Source of the DNA: Duganella dendranthematis
GTDB taxonomy: Bacteria; Pseudomonadota; Gammaproteobacteria; Burkholderiales; Burkholderiaceae_D
Assembly: GCF_012849375.1 (NCBI RefSeq)
Contig: NZ_CP051684.1
Coordinates: 2,294,001-2,358,000, forward strand
Length of the DNA: 64,000 nt
Direction: 5' to 3'
The translations under genes and the position numbers were made by a program. Shown piece after piece: positions 29,114 through 39,709 of this stretch (within the stretch, counting starts at the first letter, position 1; every line of letters starts with the position of its first letter). A model generated the notes under the pieces. It had not been told where the DNA came from. It made no database searches and was given only the letters and a program-made list of their open reading frames with translations.

Positions 29114-30160
29114 ATGTCTGAAACTACCCTCCAGGAACCGAAAGTCGTTTCCCTGCACCGCCCGACGGCGCCGATCGTGCCTGCCGCCACCACCTGGCCG
29201 CGCGAAGAAGTACTGGCGCTGTATGAGCTGCCGTTCAATGAACTGATGTTCCGCGCGCAGCAAACGCAGCGCGCCAACTTCCCGGACGGCGACGTCGAAC
29301 TGGCCACGCTGCTGTCGATCAAAACCGGCGGCTGCGAAGAAGACTGCGGCTACTGCCCGCAGGCGGCGCGCTATGACACCGGCGTTGAAGCCAAGAAGAT
29401 CCTCGACATCGACACCGTGCTCGATGCCGCCCAACAGGCCAAGGATAACGGCGCCACCCGCTTCTGCATGGGCGCCGCCTGGCGCAGCCCGAAAGACCGC
29501 GACATGGACAAGGTCGAAGAGATGGTGCGCTCGGTGAAAGCCCTGGGCCTGGAAACCTGCGCCACGCTGGGCATGCTGGAAGAACACCAGGCGCAGCGCC
29601 TGAAGGACGCCGGCCTCGATTACTACAACCACAATCTGGACACCGCGCCTGAGTTCTACGACAACGTGATCTCCACCCGCGAATACCAGGACCGCCTGGA
29701 CACGCTGGGCCACGTGCGCGAAGCGGGCCTGAAGGTCTGCTGCGGCGGCATCGTCGGCATGGGCGAATCGCGCGACCAGCGCGCCGGCCTGATCGCCCAG
29801 CTGGCAAACCTGAATCCATATCCGGAATCGGTGCCGATCAACCACCTGGTGCAAGTGGAAGGTACGCCGCTGTTCGGCCAGGACAAACTGGACCCGCTGG
29901 AATTCGTCCGCACCATCGCCGTGGCGCGCATCACGATGCCGAAGGCGCGCGTGCGTCTGTCGGCCGGCCGCCGCGAACTGGGCGAAGCCGTGCAGGCGAT
30001 GTGCTTCATGGCCGGCGCCAATTCGATCTTCTACGGTGACAAGCTGCTGACCACCGATAACCCGGAAGCCAACGACGACCGCGCGCTGCTGGAAAAACTG
30101 GGCCTGAAAACCCGCGGCGCCGTACTGGATTCGGTACAAAAAGAGAGCTGCGGCTGCTAA
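29114..30160 (+). CDS. bioB: Biotin synthase
   Basis: A 348-residue radical SAM enzyme that inserts sulfur into dethiobiotin. The CX3CX2C cluster motif is [12 protein letters not shown], followed by YYNHNLDT and [33 protein letters not shown] in pieces typical of BioB. ATG 29114 has an AGAAGGA site seven bases upstream; ATG 29093, overlapping bioD, is an alternative. It completes bioA-F-D-B; bioC and bioH are not in the window. Confidence 0.96.
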   Translation: MSETTLQEPKVVSLHRPTAPIVPAATTWPREEVLALYELPFNELMFRAQQTQRANFPDGDVELATLLSIKTGGCEEDCGYCPQAARYDTGVEAKKILDIDTVLDAAQQAKDNGATRFCMGAAWRSPKDRDMDKVEEMVRSVKALGLETCATLGMLEEHQAQRLKDAGLDYYNHNLDTAPEFYDNVISTREYQDRLDTLGHVREAGLKVCCGGIVGMGESRDQRAGLIAQLANLNPYPESVPINHLVQVEGTPLFGQDKLDPLEFVRTIAVARITMPKARVRLSAGRRELGEAVQAMCFMAGANSIFYGDKLLTTDNPEANDDRALLEKLGLKTRGAVLDSVQKESCGC

Positions 30161-30234
30161 AAGCAAGCCTCACTCAGCATCACCATAAAAAAACTTCCAG
30201 CGAATTTACAAAATAAGCTGCAAAGAGAGAGACG

Positions 30235-32172
<1,938 letters not shown>

Positions 32173-32184
32173 AGGAGAACCACC

Positions 32185-33117
32185 ATGCGCATCCTGCTAC
32201 ACCGTGCCGACGGCAAGACCGAACCGTGGATCAAGGACTTCGCCAAATACCTGCCGGACGCGGAAATCGAGATCTGGCACGCCGGTGAAAAATGCCAGGC
32301 CTGCGACTACGCCGTGGTGTGGTCGCCGCCGGAAGCGATGCTGGCCGAACTGGCCACCGTCAAAGCCATCTTCGTCACCGGCGCCGGCGTCGACGCGCTG
32401 CTGAAGTTCGGCGACGCGCTGCCGCGCCACATTCCCATCATCCGCCTGGAAGATGCCGGCATGGCGATCCAGATGGCCGAATACGTTACGCACGCCGCGC
32501 TGCGCTACTTCCGCCGTTTCGACGAATACGAAACCCAGGCGCGCGCCGGCCAGTGGGCGCCGCTGCCGCAGCACCGCAAGGAAGACTTCTCCATCGGCGT
32601 GCTGGGCATGGGCGTGCTGGGTGCGCGCGTGCTGGAGGCGCTGGCGCCGTTCGGCTTCCCGCTACGCGGCTGGAGTCGCACTGAAAAGAGTGTGCCCGGT
32701 GTGCAGACTTTCCATGGCGCCGACGGCCTGGACACCTTCCTGCGCGGCACCCGCGTGCTGGTCTGCATGCTGCCGCTGACGCCGGAGACCAGCAACATCA
32801 TGGACCGCACCAACATGAGCAAGCTGCCGCAAGGCGCGTACCTCATCAACGTCGCACGCGGCGCGCACATCGCGGAGCCGGACCTGATCACGCTGATCAA
32901 GTCCGGCCATATCGCCGCCGCCACGCTGGACGTGTTCCGCAACGAGCCTTTGCCGGCGCAGCACCCGTTCTGGCAGGAGCCGCGCATCACCATCACGCCG
33001 CACATCTCCGCGCTGACCTTGCGCCGCGAAAGCGTGCAGCAGATCGCCGACAACATCCGCAAGACCGAAGCCGGCCAGCCAGTCGCCGGCGTGGTCGACC
33101 GCACACTGGGGTATTGA
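32185..33117 (+). CDS. ghrA: Glyoxylate/hydroxypyruvate reductase A-like dehydrogenase
   Basis: A 310-residue D-2-hydroxyacid dehydrogenase of GhrA type. It has the NAD(P)-binding GVLGMGVLGARVLEAL, RGWSRTEKSVPGV (phosphate-contact Arg), NVARGAHIAEPDL with catalytic Arg, the Glu in FRNEPLPAQHPFW and the catalytic His in TPHISA. It reduces glyoxylate or hydroxypyruvate. It lies between mccA and the HMG-CoA lyase gene with 12-bp and 1-bp gaps, so it is in the operon, though it has no obvious step in leucine degradation. Confidence 0.9.
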   Translation: MRILLHRADGKTEPWIKDFAKYLPDAEIEIWHAGEKCQACDYAVVWSPPEAMLAELATVKAIFVTGAGVDALLKFGDALPRHIPIIRLEDAGMAIQMAEYVTHAALRYFRRFDEYETQARAGQWAPLPQHRKEDFSIGVLGMGVLGARVLEALAPFGFPLRGWSRTEKSVPGVQTFHGADGLDTFLRGTRVLVCMLPLTPETSNIMDRTNMSKLPQGAYLINVARGAHIAEPDLITLIKSGHIAAATLDVFRNEPLPAQHPFWQEPRITITPHISALTLRRESVQQIADNIRKTEAGQPVAGVVDRTLGY

Positions 33118-33118
33118 A

Positions 33119-34030
33119 ATGAGCAGCTTACCGAAGCAAGTCAAAATCGTTGAAGTCGGCCCGCGTGACGGCCTGCAAAACGAAAAGGAAAACGTCCCGG
33201 CCGAGATCAAGATCGAGCTGGTGAACCTTCTCACCAGCGCCGGCTTCCAGAACATCGAAGCGGCGGCCTTCGTATCGCCGAAATGGGTGCCGCAGATGGC
33301 CACCAGCGCCGAAGTGATGGCCGCCATCACGCGCAAACCGGGCGTGATCTATTCCGCGCTGACGCCGAATATGCAGGGCTTTGAAGCGGCGCTGGCCGCG
33401 CGCGCGGACGAAGTGGTGATCTTCGGTTCGGCGTCGGAAGCCTTCTCGCAAAAGAACATCAACTGCTCCATCGCCGAATCGATTGCGCGCTTTGAGGGCG
33501 TGGCCAAGGCGGCGAAAGAGCAGGGCATCCGCCTGCGCGGCAGCATCAGCTGCGCCTTCGGCTGTCCGTACCAGGGCGACGTGCCGCTCGATGCGGTGGC
33601 CGACGTGGTGGGCCGCATGCGCGACCTGGGCTGCGACGAAATCGACATCGCCGACACCATCGGCGTCGCCACGCCGCGCAAGACGCAGGCTGTGATGGAA
33701 CGCGCCATCGGTCAATTCCGCGTGGATGGCTTGTCGGGCCACTTCCACGATACTTATGGACAGGCGCTGGCCAATATCTACGCCAGCCTGGAGCTGGGCA
33801 TCGCGATCTACCACTCGTCGGTGTCGGGCCTGGGCGGCTGCCCGTATGCCAAGGGTGCGACCGGCAACGTCGCCACCGAAGATGTGCTGTACATGATGCA
33901 GGGGCTGGGCATCGACACCGGCATCGACCTCGATATCGTGGTGGACGCCGGCCAGTTCATCTCGCAATTCCTCAACCGCAAAGGCGCCAGCCGCGCCGGC
34001 AACGCCATCGCCGCCAAGCGCGCAAGCTAA
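33119..34030 (+). CDS. mvaB: Hydroxymethylglutaryl-CoA lyase
   Basis: A 303-residue TIM-barrel HMGL-family lyase that splits HMG-CoA into acetoacetate and acetyl-CoA, the last step of leucine degradation (LiuE). It has VEVGPRDGLQNE at the N-terminus, the metal-site HFHDTYG and the loop SVSGLGGCPYAKGATGNVATED with the catalytic Cys. It starts one base after the ghrA stop and ends against the convergent response-regulator gene. Confidence 0.95.
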   Translation: MSSLPKQVKIVEVGPRDGLQNEKENVPAEIKIELVNLLTSAGFQNIEAAAFVSPKWVPQMATSAEVMAAITRKPGVIYSALTPNMQGFEAALAARADEVVIFGSASEAFSQKNINCSIAESIARFEGVAKAAKEQGIRLRGSISCAFGCPYQGDVPLDAVADVVGRMRDLGCDEIDIADTIGVATPRKTQAVMERAIGQFRVDGLSGHFHDTYGQALANIYASLELGIAIYHSSVSGLGGCPYAKGATGNVATEDVLYMMQGLGIDTGIDLDIVVDAGQFISQFLNRKGASRAGNAIAAKRAS

Positions 34031-34759
34031 TTACATCTGCCGGAACTGGCGCGTGTAGGCGTCGCTGACGCCCAGTTTGTCGGTGCGGCCCTTGAGGCGG
34101 ATTTCCATTGACGTGCCATCGCGCTCGATGCGGTCGATCGCTTCCAGGTTGACGATGGCGCCACGGTGGATTTGCGTGAACTGCGCCGGGTCCAGCTGCT
34201 CGATCAGGCTTTTCAACGGCAGGCGTATCAGCGCCTCGCCGTCCGATGTCACCACGCGCGTGTATTTGCCATCCGACTGGAAGAACTGCACATCGCGCAC
34301 CATCACCAGCCGCACCGTGTTGCCGGCCGACGCCTTGATCCATTTGAGACGCTGCACCGGCGCCGGCGCCAGCTGCTGCCACACGCCGGCCGGCACCGGC
34401 GCCGTGCTGCGCGTCTTCAGCCGCTTCACCGTTTGCAGCAGCCGCGCCGCCGTCACCGGCTTGACGATGTAGTCGACCGCGCCGGCTTCAAACGCCTGCA
34501 CCGCATGTTCGGCATAGGCGGTGACGAACACGATCTGCGCATGCTCGCCCACATGCCGCGCCACTTCAATGCCGGTCAGGCCGGGGATCTGAATGTCCAG
34601 GAACACCACGTCCGGCTTCAGCGCTTCCAATAGCGACACCGCCTCGACGCCATTTTCCGCATGGCCGCCGATGCTCAGCTCCGGCCATAGCGTCGCCAGC
34701 TGGTCGCGCAGTTCGGCCATCAGCAACGGTTCGTCTTCCACTATCAGTGCTACCGGCAT
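34031..34759 (-). CDS. LytTR-family response regulator
   Basis: A 242-residue LytR/AlgR-type regulator. It has a receiver domain with the phosphoacceptor Asp55 in VVFLDIQIPG and Lys in YIVKPV, then a C-terminal LytTR DNA-binding domain (RDVQFFQSDGKYTRVVTSDG, IHRGAIVNLEAID). It is the partner of the histidine kinase encoded 2 bp upstream. LytTR systems of this kind often control cell-envelope or export genes. The target is unknown here. Confidence 0.93.
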   Translation of the reverse strand: MPVALIVEDEPLLMAELRDQLATLWPELSIGGHAENGVEAVSLLEALKPDVVFLDIQIPGLTGIEVARHVGEHAQIVFVTAYAEHAVQAFEAGAVDYIVKPVTAARLLQTVKRLKTRSTAPVPAGVWQQLAPAPVQRLKWIKASAGNTVRLVMVRDVQFFQSDGKYTRVVTSDGEALIRLPLKSLIEQLDPAQFTQIHRGAIVNLEAIDRIERDGTSMEIRLKGRTDKLGVSDAYTRQFRQM

Positions 34760-34761
34760 GC

Positions 34762-36042
34762 TTACTCCTTGATGATCAGCGTGGCCCGCACGCCGCCTTG
34801 TTCCGACGCCGCCACCGACAGCGAAGCGCGCTCGCCATACAGCAGCTGCAAGCGTTCGTGGATGTTGGCAAGGCCAAATCCCTGGCCCATCTGCTCGGTC
34901 AGGCCGACGCCATCATCGCATACCTGCACCCGCAGTTCGCTGCCGCGCAGTGTGGCGCTGATGACGATTTCGCCCGGCCGGCTGGCGCGTTCCAGCCCGT
35001 GCTTGACGGCGTTTTCCACCAGCGAGATCAGCATCGCCGGCGGCAGGGTGCGGGACAGTGCGGCATCGTCAGCATCGATGCGGAAACGCAGCCGCTGGCC
35101 CATGCGGATCTGCATGATGGACAGGTAGTTGCGCGCCAGCGCCAGCTCGCGTTCCAGCGTCGACGACGCCGAGCGCATATCCGGCAGCGCATTTTGCAAA
35201 TAACCGACCAGGTGATCCAACATCTGCTGGGCGGTGTCGGCGTCGGTGCGGATCAGGTATTTGAGGTTGGCCAGGGTGTTGAACAGGAAGTGTGGTTCGA
35301 CCTGCGCCTGCAACGCCGTCAGCCGCGCTTGCAGCGCCGTGCGCTCCAGTTCCTGTTCGCGCTTGATGGCGCGCAGTGCGCGATCGCGTTGGGCCAGCTG
35401 ATCCTGTAAGTGTGCGGAGATGGTTTGCACGGCGTGCAGTGCTTCGCCACGCTGCACGCAGAAGAAATTGATGCCGAAGCGGCGGCGAATACGTACCTCG
35501 ACCGGCTGGCCTGGTTCGCCGGCCACCGTCACTTCGGTGCTGCGGCCCAGCCACAATGGACGCCATGGCCCCAGCACGACCTTGCCGATGAACGGCGAAT
35601 GGCGAAACACGGCCGGCCCGTGATAGCCCAGCGCCATTCCCAGCGCCAGGCCGGACAGCGTTTCGGCGCACAGGTCGTAGGTGCTGAGCGGATCGAGCGG
35701 CGACAGCAGCATGCGGTGGGGACGCGAACTGAACATCTCGGCAGTCAGCGGCGTGCCGGCTTCGGTCAGTTCGTTCAGGTAGCGGCGCACGGTGCTGATC
35801 ACGCCCACCGACGGGATCAAGGCCGGCCACAGGATGGCCATCACCAGGCCCCAGTTCCAGCCCGGGTGCATGCCGGCGTGCGCGGCCAGCGAGGACAGCA
35901 GCGTCACCAGCAGCACGATGAAGAGGCCGACCAGGATACCGATGCCGGCCCACAAGCGCAGCAGCGATTGCCAATAGTAGCGGCGCACCAGCTTGCGATC
36001 GTGCTCGAAGGAGGGTCTGAGGTAAGAGGGTATGGTATTCAT
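34762..36042 (-). CDS. LytS-type sensor histidine kinase
   Basis: About 426 residues. Two hydrophobic segments (about 23-50 and 55-80) precede a cytosolic part with a coiled-coil-like helix and the His_kinase box QVEPHFLFNTLANLKYL, followed by an ATPase domain with LVENAVKHGLE (N box) and GVGLTEQMGQGFGLANIHERL (G box). It phosphorylates the neighbouring LytTR regulator. ATG 36042 was chosen where the conserved sequence begins; ATG 36051 is in frame and also lacks a strong ribosome site. Confidence 0.9.
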   Translation of the reverse strand: MNTIPSYLRPSFEHDRKLVRRYYWQSLLRLWAGIGILVGLFIVLLVTLLSSLAAHAGMHPGWNWGLVMAILWPALIPSVGVISTVRRYLNELTEAGTPLTAEMFSSRPHRMLLSPLDPLSTYDLCAETLSGLALGMALGYHGPAVFRHSPFIGKVVLGPWRPLWLGRSTEVTVAGEPGQPVEVRIRRRFGINFFCVQRGEALHAVQTISAHLQDQLAQRDRALRAIKREQELERTALQARLTALQAQVEPHFLFNTLANLKYLIRTDADTAQQMLDHLVGYLQNALPDMRSASSTLERELALARNYLSIMQIRMGQRLRFRIDADDAALSRTLPPAMLISLVENAVKHGLERASRPGEIVISATLRGSELRVQVCDDGVGLTEQMGQGFGLANIHERLQLLYGERASLSVAASEQGGVRATLIIKE

Positions 36043-36116
36043 GAGTCCCATTCTACCGGCGGCGTGGCGGCAAAACGGCGCGTGCGACGAAGGGGCCAAA
36101 AGCGGGAACGAATAGG

Positions 36117-36155
36117 AAAAAACCCTGTCTGACGTTGCCGTCAAACAGGGTTTTT
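36117..36155. terminator. Bidirectional intrinsic terminator after tRNA-Pro
   Basis: CCCTGTCTGACG (36123-36134) and CGTCAAACAGGG (36139-36150) form a long hairpin with one mismatch and a TTGC loop, flanked by A-runs on one side and T-runs on the other. It can stop minus-strand transcription leaving the tRNA, and plus-strand transcription as well. Confidence 0.85.
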
Positions 36156-36161
36156 AGATTC

Positions 36162-36238
36162 TGGTCGGAGTACAAGGATTCGAACCTTGGACCCCCTGGT
36201 CCCAAACCAGGTGCGCTACCGGGCTGCGCTACACTCCG
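36162..36238 (-). tRNA. tRNA-Pro (anticodon TGG)
   Basis: On the minus strand a 77-base cloverleaf runs from CGGAGTGTAGCGCAGCCC to the encoded 3' end ACCA. The acceptor stem is CGGAGT/ACTCCG, the anticodon stem-loop CTGGTTTGGGACCAG holds TGG, and the T arm has GGTTCGAATCC. Intrinsic terminator sequence follows 7 bases later. No integrase or repeated attachment site lies nearby. Confidence 0.97.
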
Positions 36239-36297
36239 AAGAAGCAAGATAATACAGCCTGGCAGGAAGGTCGTCAAGTCCCTACCAAAATTGATGC

Positions 36298-36303
36298 TAT
36301 GAT
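36298..36303 (+). promoter_or_regulatory. -10 element immediately upstream of the TonB-like gene
   Basis: TATGAT lies ten bases before ATG 36313, with only a weak -35 match (TCAAGT, 36274-36279) at 18 bp. If used, the transcript would begin within a few bases of the ATG, giving a leaderless or nearly leaderless mRNA. No ribosome site is visible. Confidence 0.4.
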
Positions 36304-36312
36304 CGAAAAATC

Positions 36313-36960
36313 ATGCGTGCCACTTTTTCATTCGATCAGCCCAGCTTGCGCCGCCGTCCCGGCCTGGTGGCCGGCATTGGCGTGTCGCTGGCGCTGCATT
36401 TGGTGCTGCTGTTCGGCTACCGCGTGTCCCATCCACCGGCGCGTGAACAGCCGCAGCGGAGCATGACGGTATGGCTGCAACCGCTCAAGCCGCCGCAGAT
36501 GGTCGCCAAAATCGAACCGCCGCCTCAACCAAAGCGCGACAAGCCGGATGTGGCCAAGGCCACGCCGCGCGTGCGCAATGCGCCGACCGCCTCCACGACG
36601 CCGCAAGCTGCTGAGCCTCAGCCGGCCGTCGCCGCGCAGACGCAGGTTCAGCCAGCCGAGTCGCAAGCCATCACGCTGCCGCCCGCGCCCGATCCGCTGC
36701 ATCCTGAGCAGCAGCCAAAACAGTTTGATATGAACGCGGCGCTGAAAACCGCCCGCAAAGTGGCCAACGAAAAAGATCCGGCCCGCGCCGGCTTACCGGT
36801 GGCCCAGCTGGACGACCATCCGCTGTATCCGGAAAACCATGAGACGCAGCTGCAAAAAGGCGTGGCCAGCGCCAAGAAGGGTGATTGTCTGCAAAAAGGC
36901 GCCGGCCTTGGCTTGCTGGCCCCGCTGGTCTGGGCCTTCGACAAGAAGTGCAAGTTCTAG
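36313..36960 (+). CDS. TonB-like single-pass membrane protein
   Basis: A 215-residue protein with one N-terminal transmembrane helix (about 18-38, with VSLALHLVLLFGY as in TonB/energy transducers), a Pro/Gln-rich periplasmic linker (about 45-140) and a small C-terminal region with two cysteines (KGDCLQKG, KKCKF). It lacks a clear TonB C-terminal fold, so energy transduction is only a suggestion. It stands alone on the plus strand and its stop overlaps the convergent rsmI stop by 4 bp. Confidence 0.7.
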   Translation: MRATFSFDQPSLRRRPGLVAGIGVSLALHLVLLFGYRVSHPPAREQPQRSMTVWLQPLKPPQMVAKIEPPPQPKRDKPDVAKATPRVRNAPTASTTPQAAEPQPAVAAQTQVQPAESQAITLPPAPDPLHPEQQPKQFDMNAALKTARKVANEKDPARAGLPVAQLDDHPLYPENHETQLQKGVASAKKGDCLQKGAGLGLLAPLVWAFDKKCKF

Positions 36961-37865
36961 TCGTCGTTCTTTAATTGCAGCGCGCGGTCGTACAGCGCAT
37001 TTTTCTTGCGGCCGGTAATTTGCGCGGCCAGCCCGGCTGCCTGTTTAACGGGCAGTTCCGCCAGCAGGATTTGCAGGATGCGGTCGGCATCGGCGTCGTT
37101 TTCGTCATCCGCCGGCGGCGCGCCTTCCAGCAGCACCACGAATTCCCCCTTTTCCCGATGCCCATCGGCCTTGATCCAGGCTTCCGCCTCGGACAGCGGG
37201 CAGCGGTGGATTTCTTCAAACATCTTGGTCAGCTCGCGCGCGAACACCACCTGGCGGGTCGGCTCAAATACCGAGGCCAGCGCGCTGGCGCAGTCCAGGA
37301 TCCGGTGCGGCGCCTCATAAAACACCATGGTCGCCGTCACCGCCCGCAGCGTGCCGAGGAAATTCTCGCGCTGCTTGGCCTTGGCCGGCAGAAAACCGAC
37401 AAAGTAAAACTGGTCATTCACCAGTCCGCTGGCCGACAAGGCCGTCACCGCAGCCGACGCGCCCGGCAGCGGCAGCACCCGCAAACCCGCCGCCCGCACC
37501 GCATCGACGATGCGCGCGCCCGGATCGGACACGGCCGGCGTACCGGCGTCCGACACCAGCGCGATGCGCTCGCCGGCCTGCAAACGGGCGATCAGCACCT
37601 CGGCCGCCTCGCGCTCGTTATGCTGATGCGCGGCAATCAACGGCTTGTGCAGGCCGAAGCGGCCCATCAGCTGGGCGGTGTTGCGCGTGTCCTCGCATGC
37701 CACAGCATTGACCAGGCTCAAAACGTGCAGTGCGCGCAGGCTAATATCCGTCACATTTCCTATGGGGGTCGCCACAACGTACAAGGTTGCGCTAGGATAG
37801 GTCTGGTGCGCCATTTCGCCCATGACGGGCAGGTTGGCGATGGAACTGGATACGAGGTCGCTCAT
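36957..37865 (-). CDS. rsmI: 16S rRNA (cytidine1402-2'-O)-methyltransferase
   Basis: About 302 residues of the tetrapyrrole-methylase-like SAM enzyme RsmI (YraL). It has TLYVVATPIGNVTDISLRAL, CEDTRNTAQLM, SDAGTPAVSDPG and PGASAAVTALSASGL. It methylates C1402 of 16S rRNA in the decoding centre. The start at 37865 lies 14 bp from the divergent lpoA start, the same divergent arrangement as yraL/yraM in E. coli. Confidence 0.95.
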   Translation of the reverse strand: MSDLVSSSIANLPVMGEMAHQTYPSATLYVVATPIGNVTDISLRALHVLSLVNAVACEDTRNTAQLMGRFGLHKPLIAAHQHNEREAAEVLIARLQAGERIALVSDAGTPAVSDPGARIVDAVRAAGLRVLPLPGASAAVTALSASGLVNDQFYFVGFLPAKAKQRENFLGTLRAVTATMVFYEAPHRILDCASALASVFEPTRQVVFARELTKMFEEIHRCPLSEAEAWIKADGHREKGEFVVLLEGAPPADDENDADADRILQILLAELPVKQAAGLAAQITGRKKNALYDRALQLKNDD

Positions 37866-37879
37866 TGGGGGTAGGTAGG

Positions 37880-39295
37880 ATGAATAGTGTGAGGTTGACG
37901 CTGCTGTGCATGGCGGCCGCAGTGCTGAGTGCGTGCAGCACGCCGTTTTGCGACGCGCCGGGTGGATTGTGCGCGCCCCAGCCCGCAAAAACAAGCCCGC
38001 CGCCGCCAGTGGTGGTGCAGCCGGCGCCACTGCCCAAGCCGCCGCCGGAGCCGACCCCGCCGCCGGCCGAGGTGTTTGCCATCAGCCTGCCGGGCGCCAC
38101 CGCCGCCAGCGACGACGACCGCAGCCAGCTGCCGCCGCGCGCCGAGCCGCCGGCCGCGGTGCGCGACGTCGATTACAACGCCTTGCCGCCCGATACGCCG
38201 ATCCGCATCGGCCTGCTGCTGCCGCTGCGCTCGGAAACCCTGGGCGCCGCCGCCGATTCGGTGCGCGCCGGCTTCATGGCCGCCTGGGAGCGCGACCGCG
38301 CCAACATCACCGTCAGCGTGCTGGAAACCGGCGATGTGCCGCAGGATATCCTGTCGGCCTACGCCCGCGCGCTGCAAGACCAGGACATCGTGGTCGGCCC
38401 GCTGTCGCGCGCGGCCGTGGCCACGGTGGCGGCCAGCCCGCTGCTGAGCAAACCGACCATCGCCCTGAATTATCCGGAGGGCTACGGCCAGCCTGGCGCC
38501 GCGCCGCTGCCGCAGAACATGGTGGCGATCGGCCTGTCGATCGAGGAAGAAGCCCGCCAGGCCGCCCAATGGGCCGCCAGCGAACAACCGGACGGCGCCG
38601 CACTGGTGCTGACCACCGGCTCGGCCTGGCAACGCCGGGTGGCGGCCGCCTTCGCCGGCCAGTGGCAGAAGCTGGGCCGCCCGGTGCGCACCATCGAACT
38701 GAGTTCGCCGGACGGCTACCTGAGCGATCCCGAACTGGTGCAGCTGCGCGCCACCCTGCGCCAGAACCTGCCGGCGCTGCTGTTCTCGGCCATGGGCGCC
38801 GACCAGACCCGCCAGCTGCGCCAGGCGCTGGGCAGCACCACCAGCACCGAGCCGACCAATCCGATCTTCAGCACCGCCGACGCGCTGCCGCCGCCACCGG
38901 CCGCGCCGCCCACCGAACAATTCAGCAGTCTGCCGATCTATGGCACCTCGGCGCTCAATCCCGGCAGCGGCGCCGGTTTCCCCACCCAGGACCTGGACGG
39001 CGTGCGCCTGCTGGACCTGCCGTGGCAAGTGCAGCGCGACCATCCGGCGGTGATGGTCTACCCGCGCCCCGCGCAAACCGGCGTCGGCAGCGCCGACATG
39101 ACGCGCCTGTACGCGCTCGGCATCGACGCCTTCCGCGTGGCGCGCGAAATCGGCCGTCACCCGGCCGGCCGCTTCCAGCTGGACGGTGTAACCGGCCGCC
39201 TGACCGTCGATTTCGGCCAGGGTCCGGCCCATTTCGAGCGCATCGAGCAATCGGCCGTCTACCAGAACGGCGCGCCGCAGCCGGTCAGTCCATGA
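37880..39295 (+). CDS. lpoA: Penicillin-binding protein activator LpoA-like (LppC)
   Basis: A 471-residue outer-membrane lipoprotein (signal with lipobox VLSAC) with a Pro-rich linker and a C-terminal periplasmic-binding-like LppC domain (IRIGLLLPLRSETLGAAADSVRAGF, VVGPLSRAAV). LpoA activates PBP1A from the outer membrane. It lacks the N-terminal TPR domain of E. coli LpoA (about 680 residues), as expected for betaproteobacterial short forms. The start at ATG 37880 is preceded by a G-rich stretch; TTG 37865 is an alternative. Confidence 0.88.
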   Translation: MNSVRLTLLCMAAAVLSACSTPFCDAPGGLCAPQPAKTSPPPPVVVQPAPLPKPPPEPTPPPAEVFAISLPGATAASDDDRSQLPPRAEPPAAVRDVDYNALPPDTPIRIGLLLPLRSETLGAAADSVRAGFMAAWERDRANITVSVLETGDVPQDILSAYARALQDQDIVVGPLSRAAVATVAASPLLSKPTIALNYPEGYGQPGAAPLPQNMVAIGLSIEEEARQAAQWAASEQPDGAALVLTTGSAWQRRVAAAFAGQWQKLGRPVRTIELSSPDGYLSDPELVQLRATLRQNLPALLFSAMGADQTRQLRQALGSTTSTEPTNPIFSTADALPPPPAAPPTEQFSSLPIYGTSALNPGSGAGFPTQDLDGVRLLDLPWQVQRDHPAVMVYPRPAQTGVGSADMTRLYALGIDAFRVAREIGRHPAGRFQLDGVTGRLTVDFGQGPAHFERIEQSAVYQNGAPQPVSP

Positions 39296-39302
39296 GGATG
39301 CC

Positions 39303-39653
39303 ATGCCGCGCACCCCACAGCAGCGGCTCGGCCGGCTGGGCGAGGACCGGGCGCTGGCCCACCTCGAGGCCCAGGGCCTGACGCTGCTGGAGCGCAATTT
39401 CCTGTGTAAATCGGGCGAAATCGACCTGATCATGCAAGAAGGGCCGACGCTGGTGTTCGTGGAAGTGCGCCAGCGCGCCGCCAGCCGCTTCGGCGGCGCC
39501 GTCTACAGCGTCACGCCGGCCAAGCAGCAGCGCCTGCTGCGCGCTGCGGAATATTATCTGTTCCGCCATAAAATCCCCCCACCATGCCGGTTCGACCTGG
39601 TCGCCATCGACGATGAAAAGTTGTCATGGATACAAAATATGCTGGAGATGTAA
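39303..39653 (+). CDS. yraN: YraN family endonuclease-like protein (UPF0102)
   Basis: A 116-residue restriction-endonuclease-like fold protein with GRLGEDRALAHLEAQGL and the nuclease-type GEIDLIMQEGPTLVFVEVRQR (Asp, Glu). Function is not established. GAGG lies six bases before ATG 39303. It sits between lpoA and diaA as in many proteobacteria. Confidence 0.92.
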   Translation: MPRTPQQRLGRLGEDRALAHLEAQGLTLLERNFLCKSGEIDLIMQEGPTLVFVEVRQRAASRFGGAVYSVTPAKQQRLLRAAEYYLFRHKIPPPCRFDLVAIDDEKLSWIQNMLEM

Positions 39654-39671
39654 GCATTTTTAACAGCGCTT

Positions 39672-39701
39672 GTCCGGTCTGCCGGACGACTGCACTATAA
39701 T
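39672..39701 (+). promoter_or_regulatory. Promoter with hairpin spacer just before diaA
   Basis: A consensus TATAAT at 39696-39701 ends eight bases before ATG 39710, so the start of transcription falls on or next to the start codon. GTCCGGTCTGCCGGAC (39672-39687), a perfect 6-bp stem with a 4-base loop, occupies the -35/spacer zone. There is no clear -35 hexamer. Confidence 0.5.
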
Positions 39702-39709
39702 CAGCAACT

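Noticed and set aside
30161..30234. Riboswitch or biotin-responsive leader before mccA
   Set aside because: The 74-bp gap is AT-rich but shows no recognisable aptamer fold, terminator or BirA-type dyad.
36162..36238. tRNA-Pro as an integration site for a genomic island
   Set aside because: No integrase and no second copy of the tRNA 3' end in the window; the following genes are a conserved core neighbourhood.
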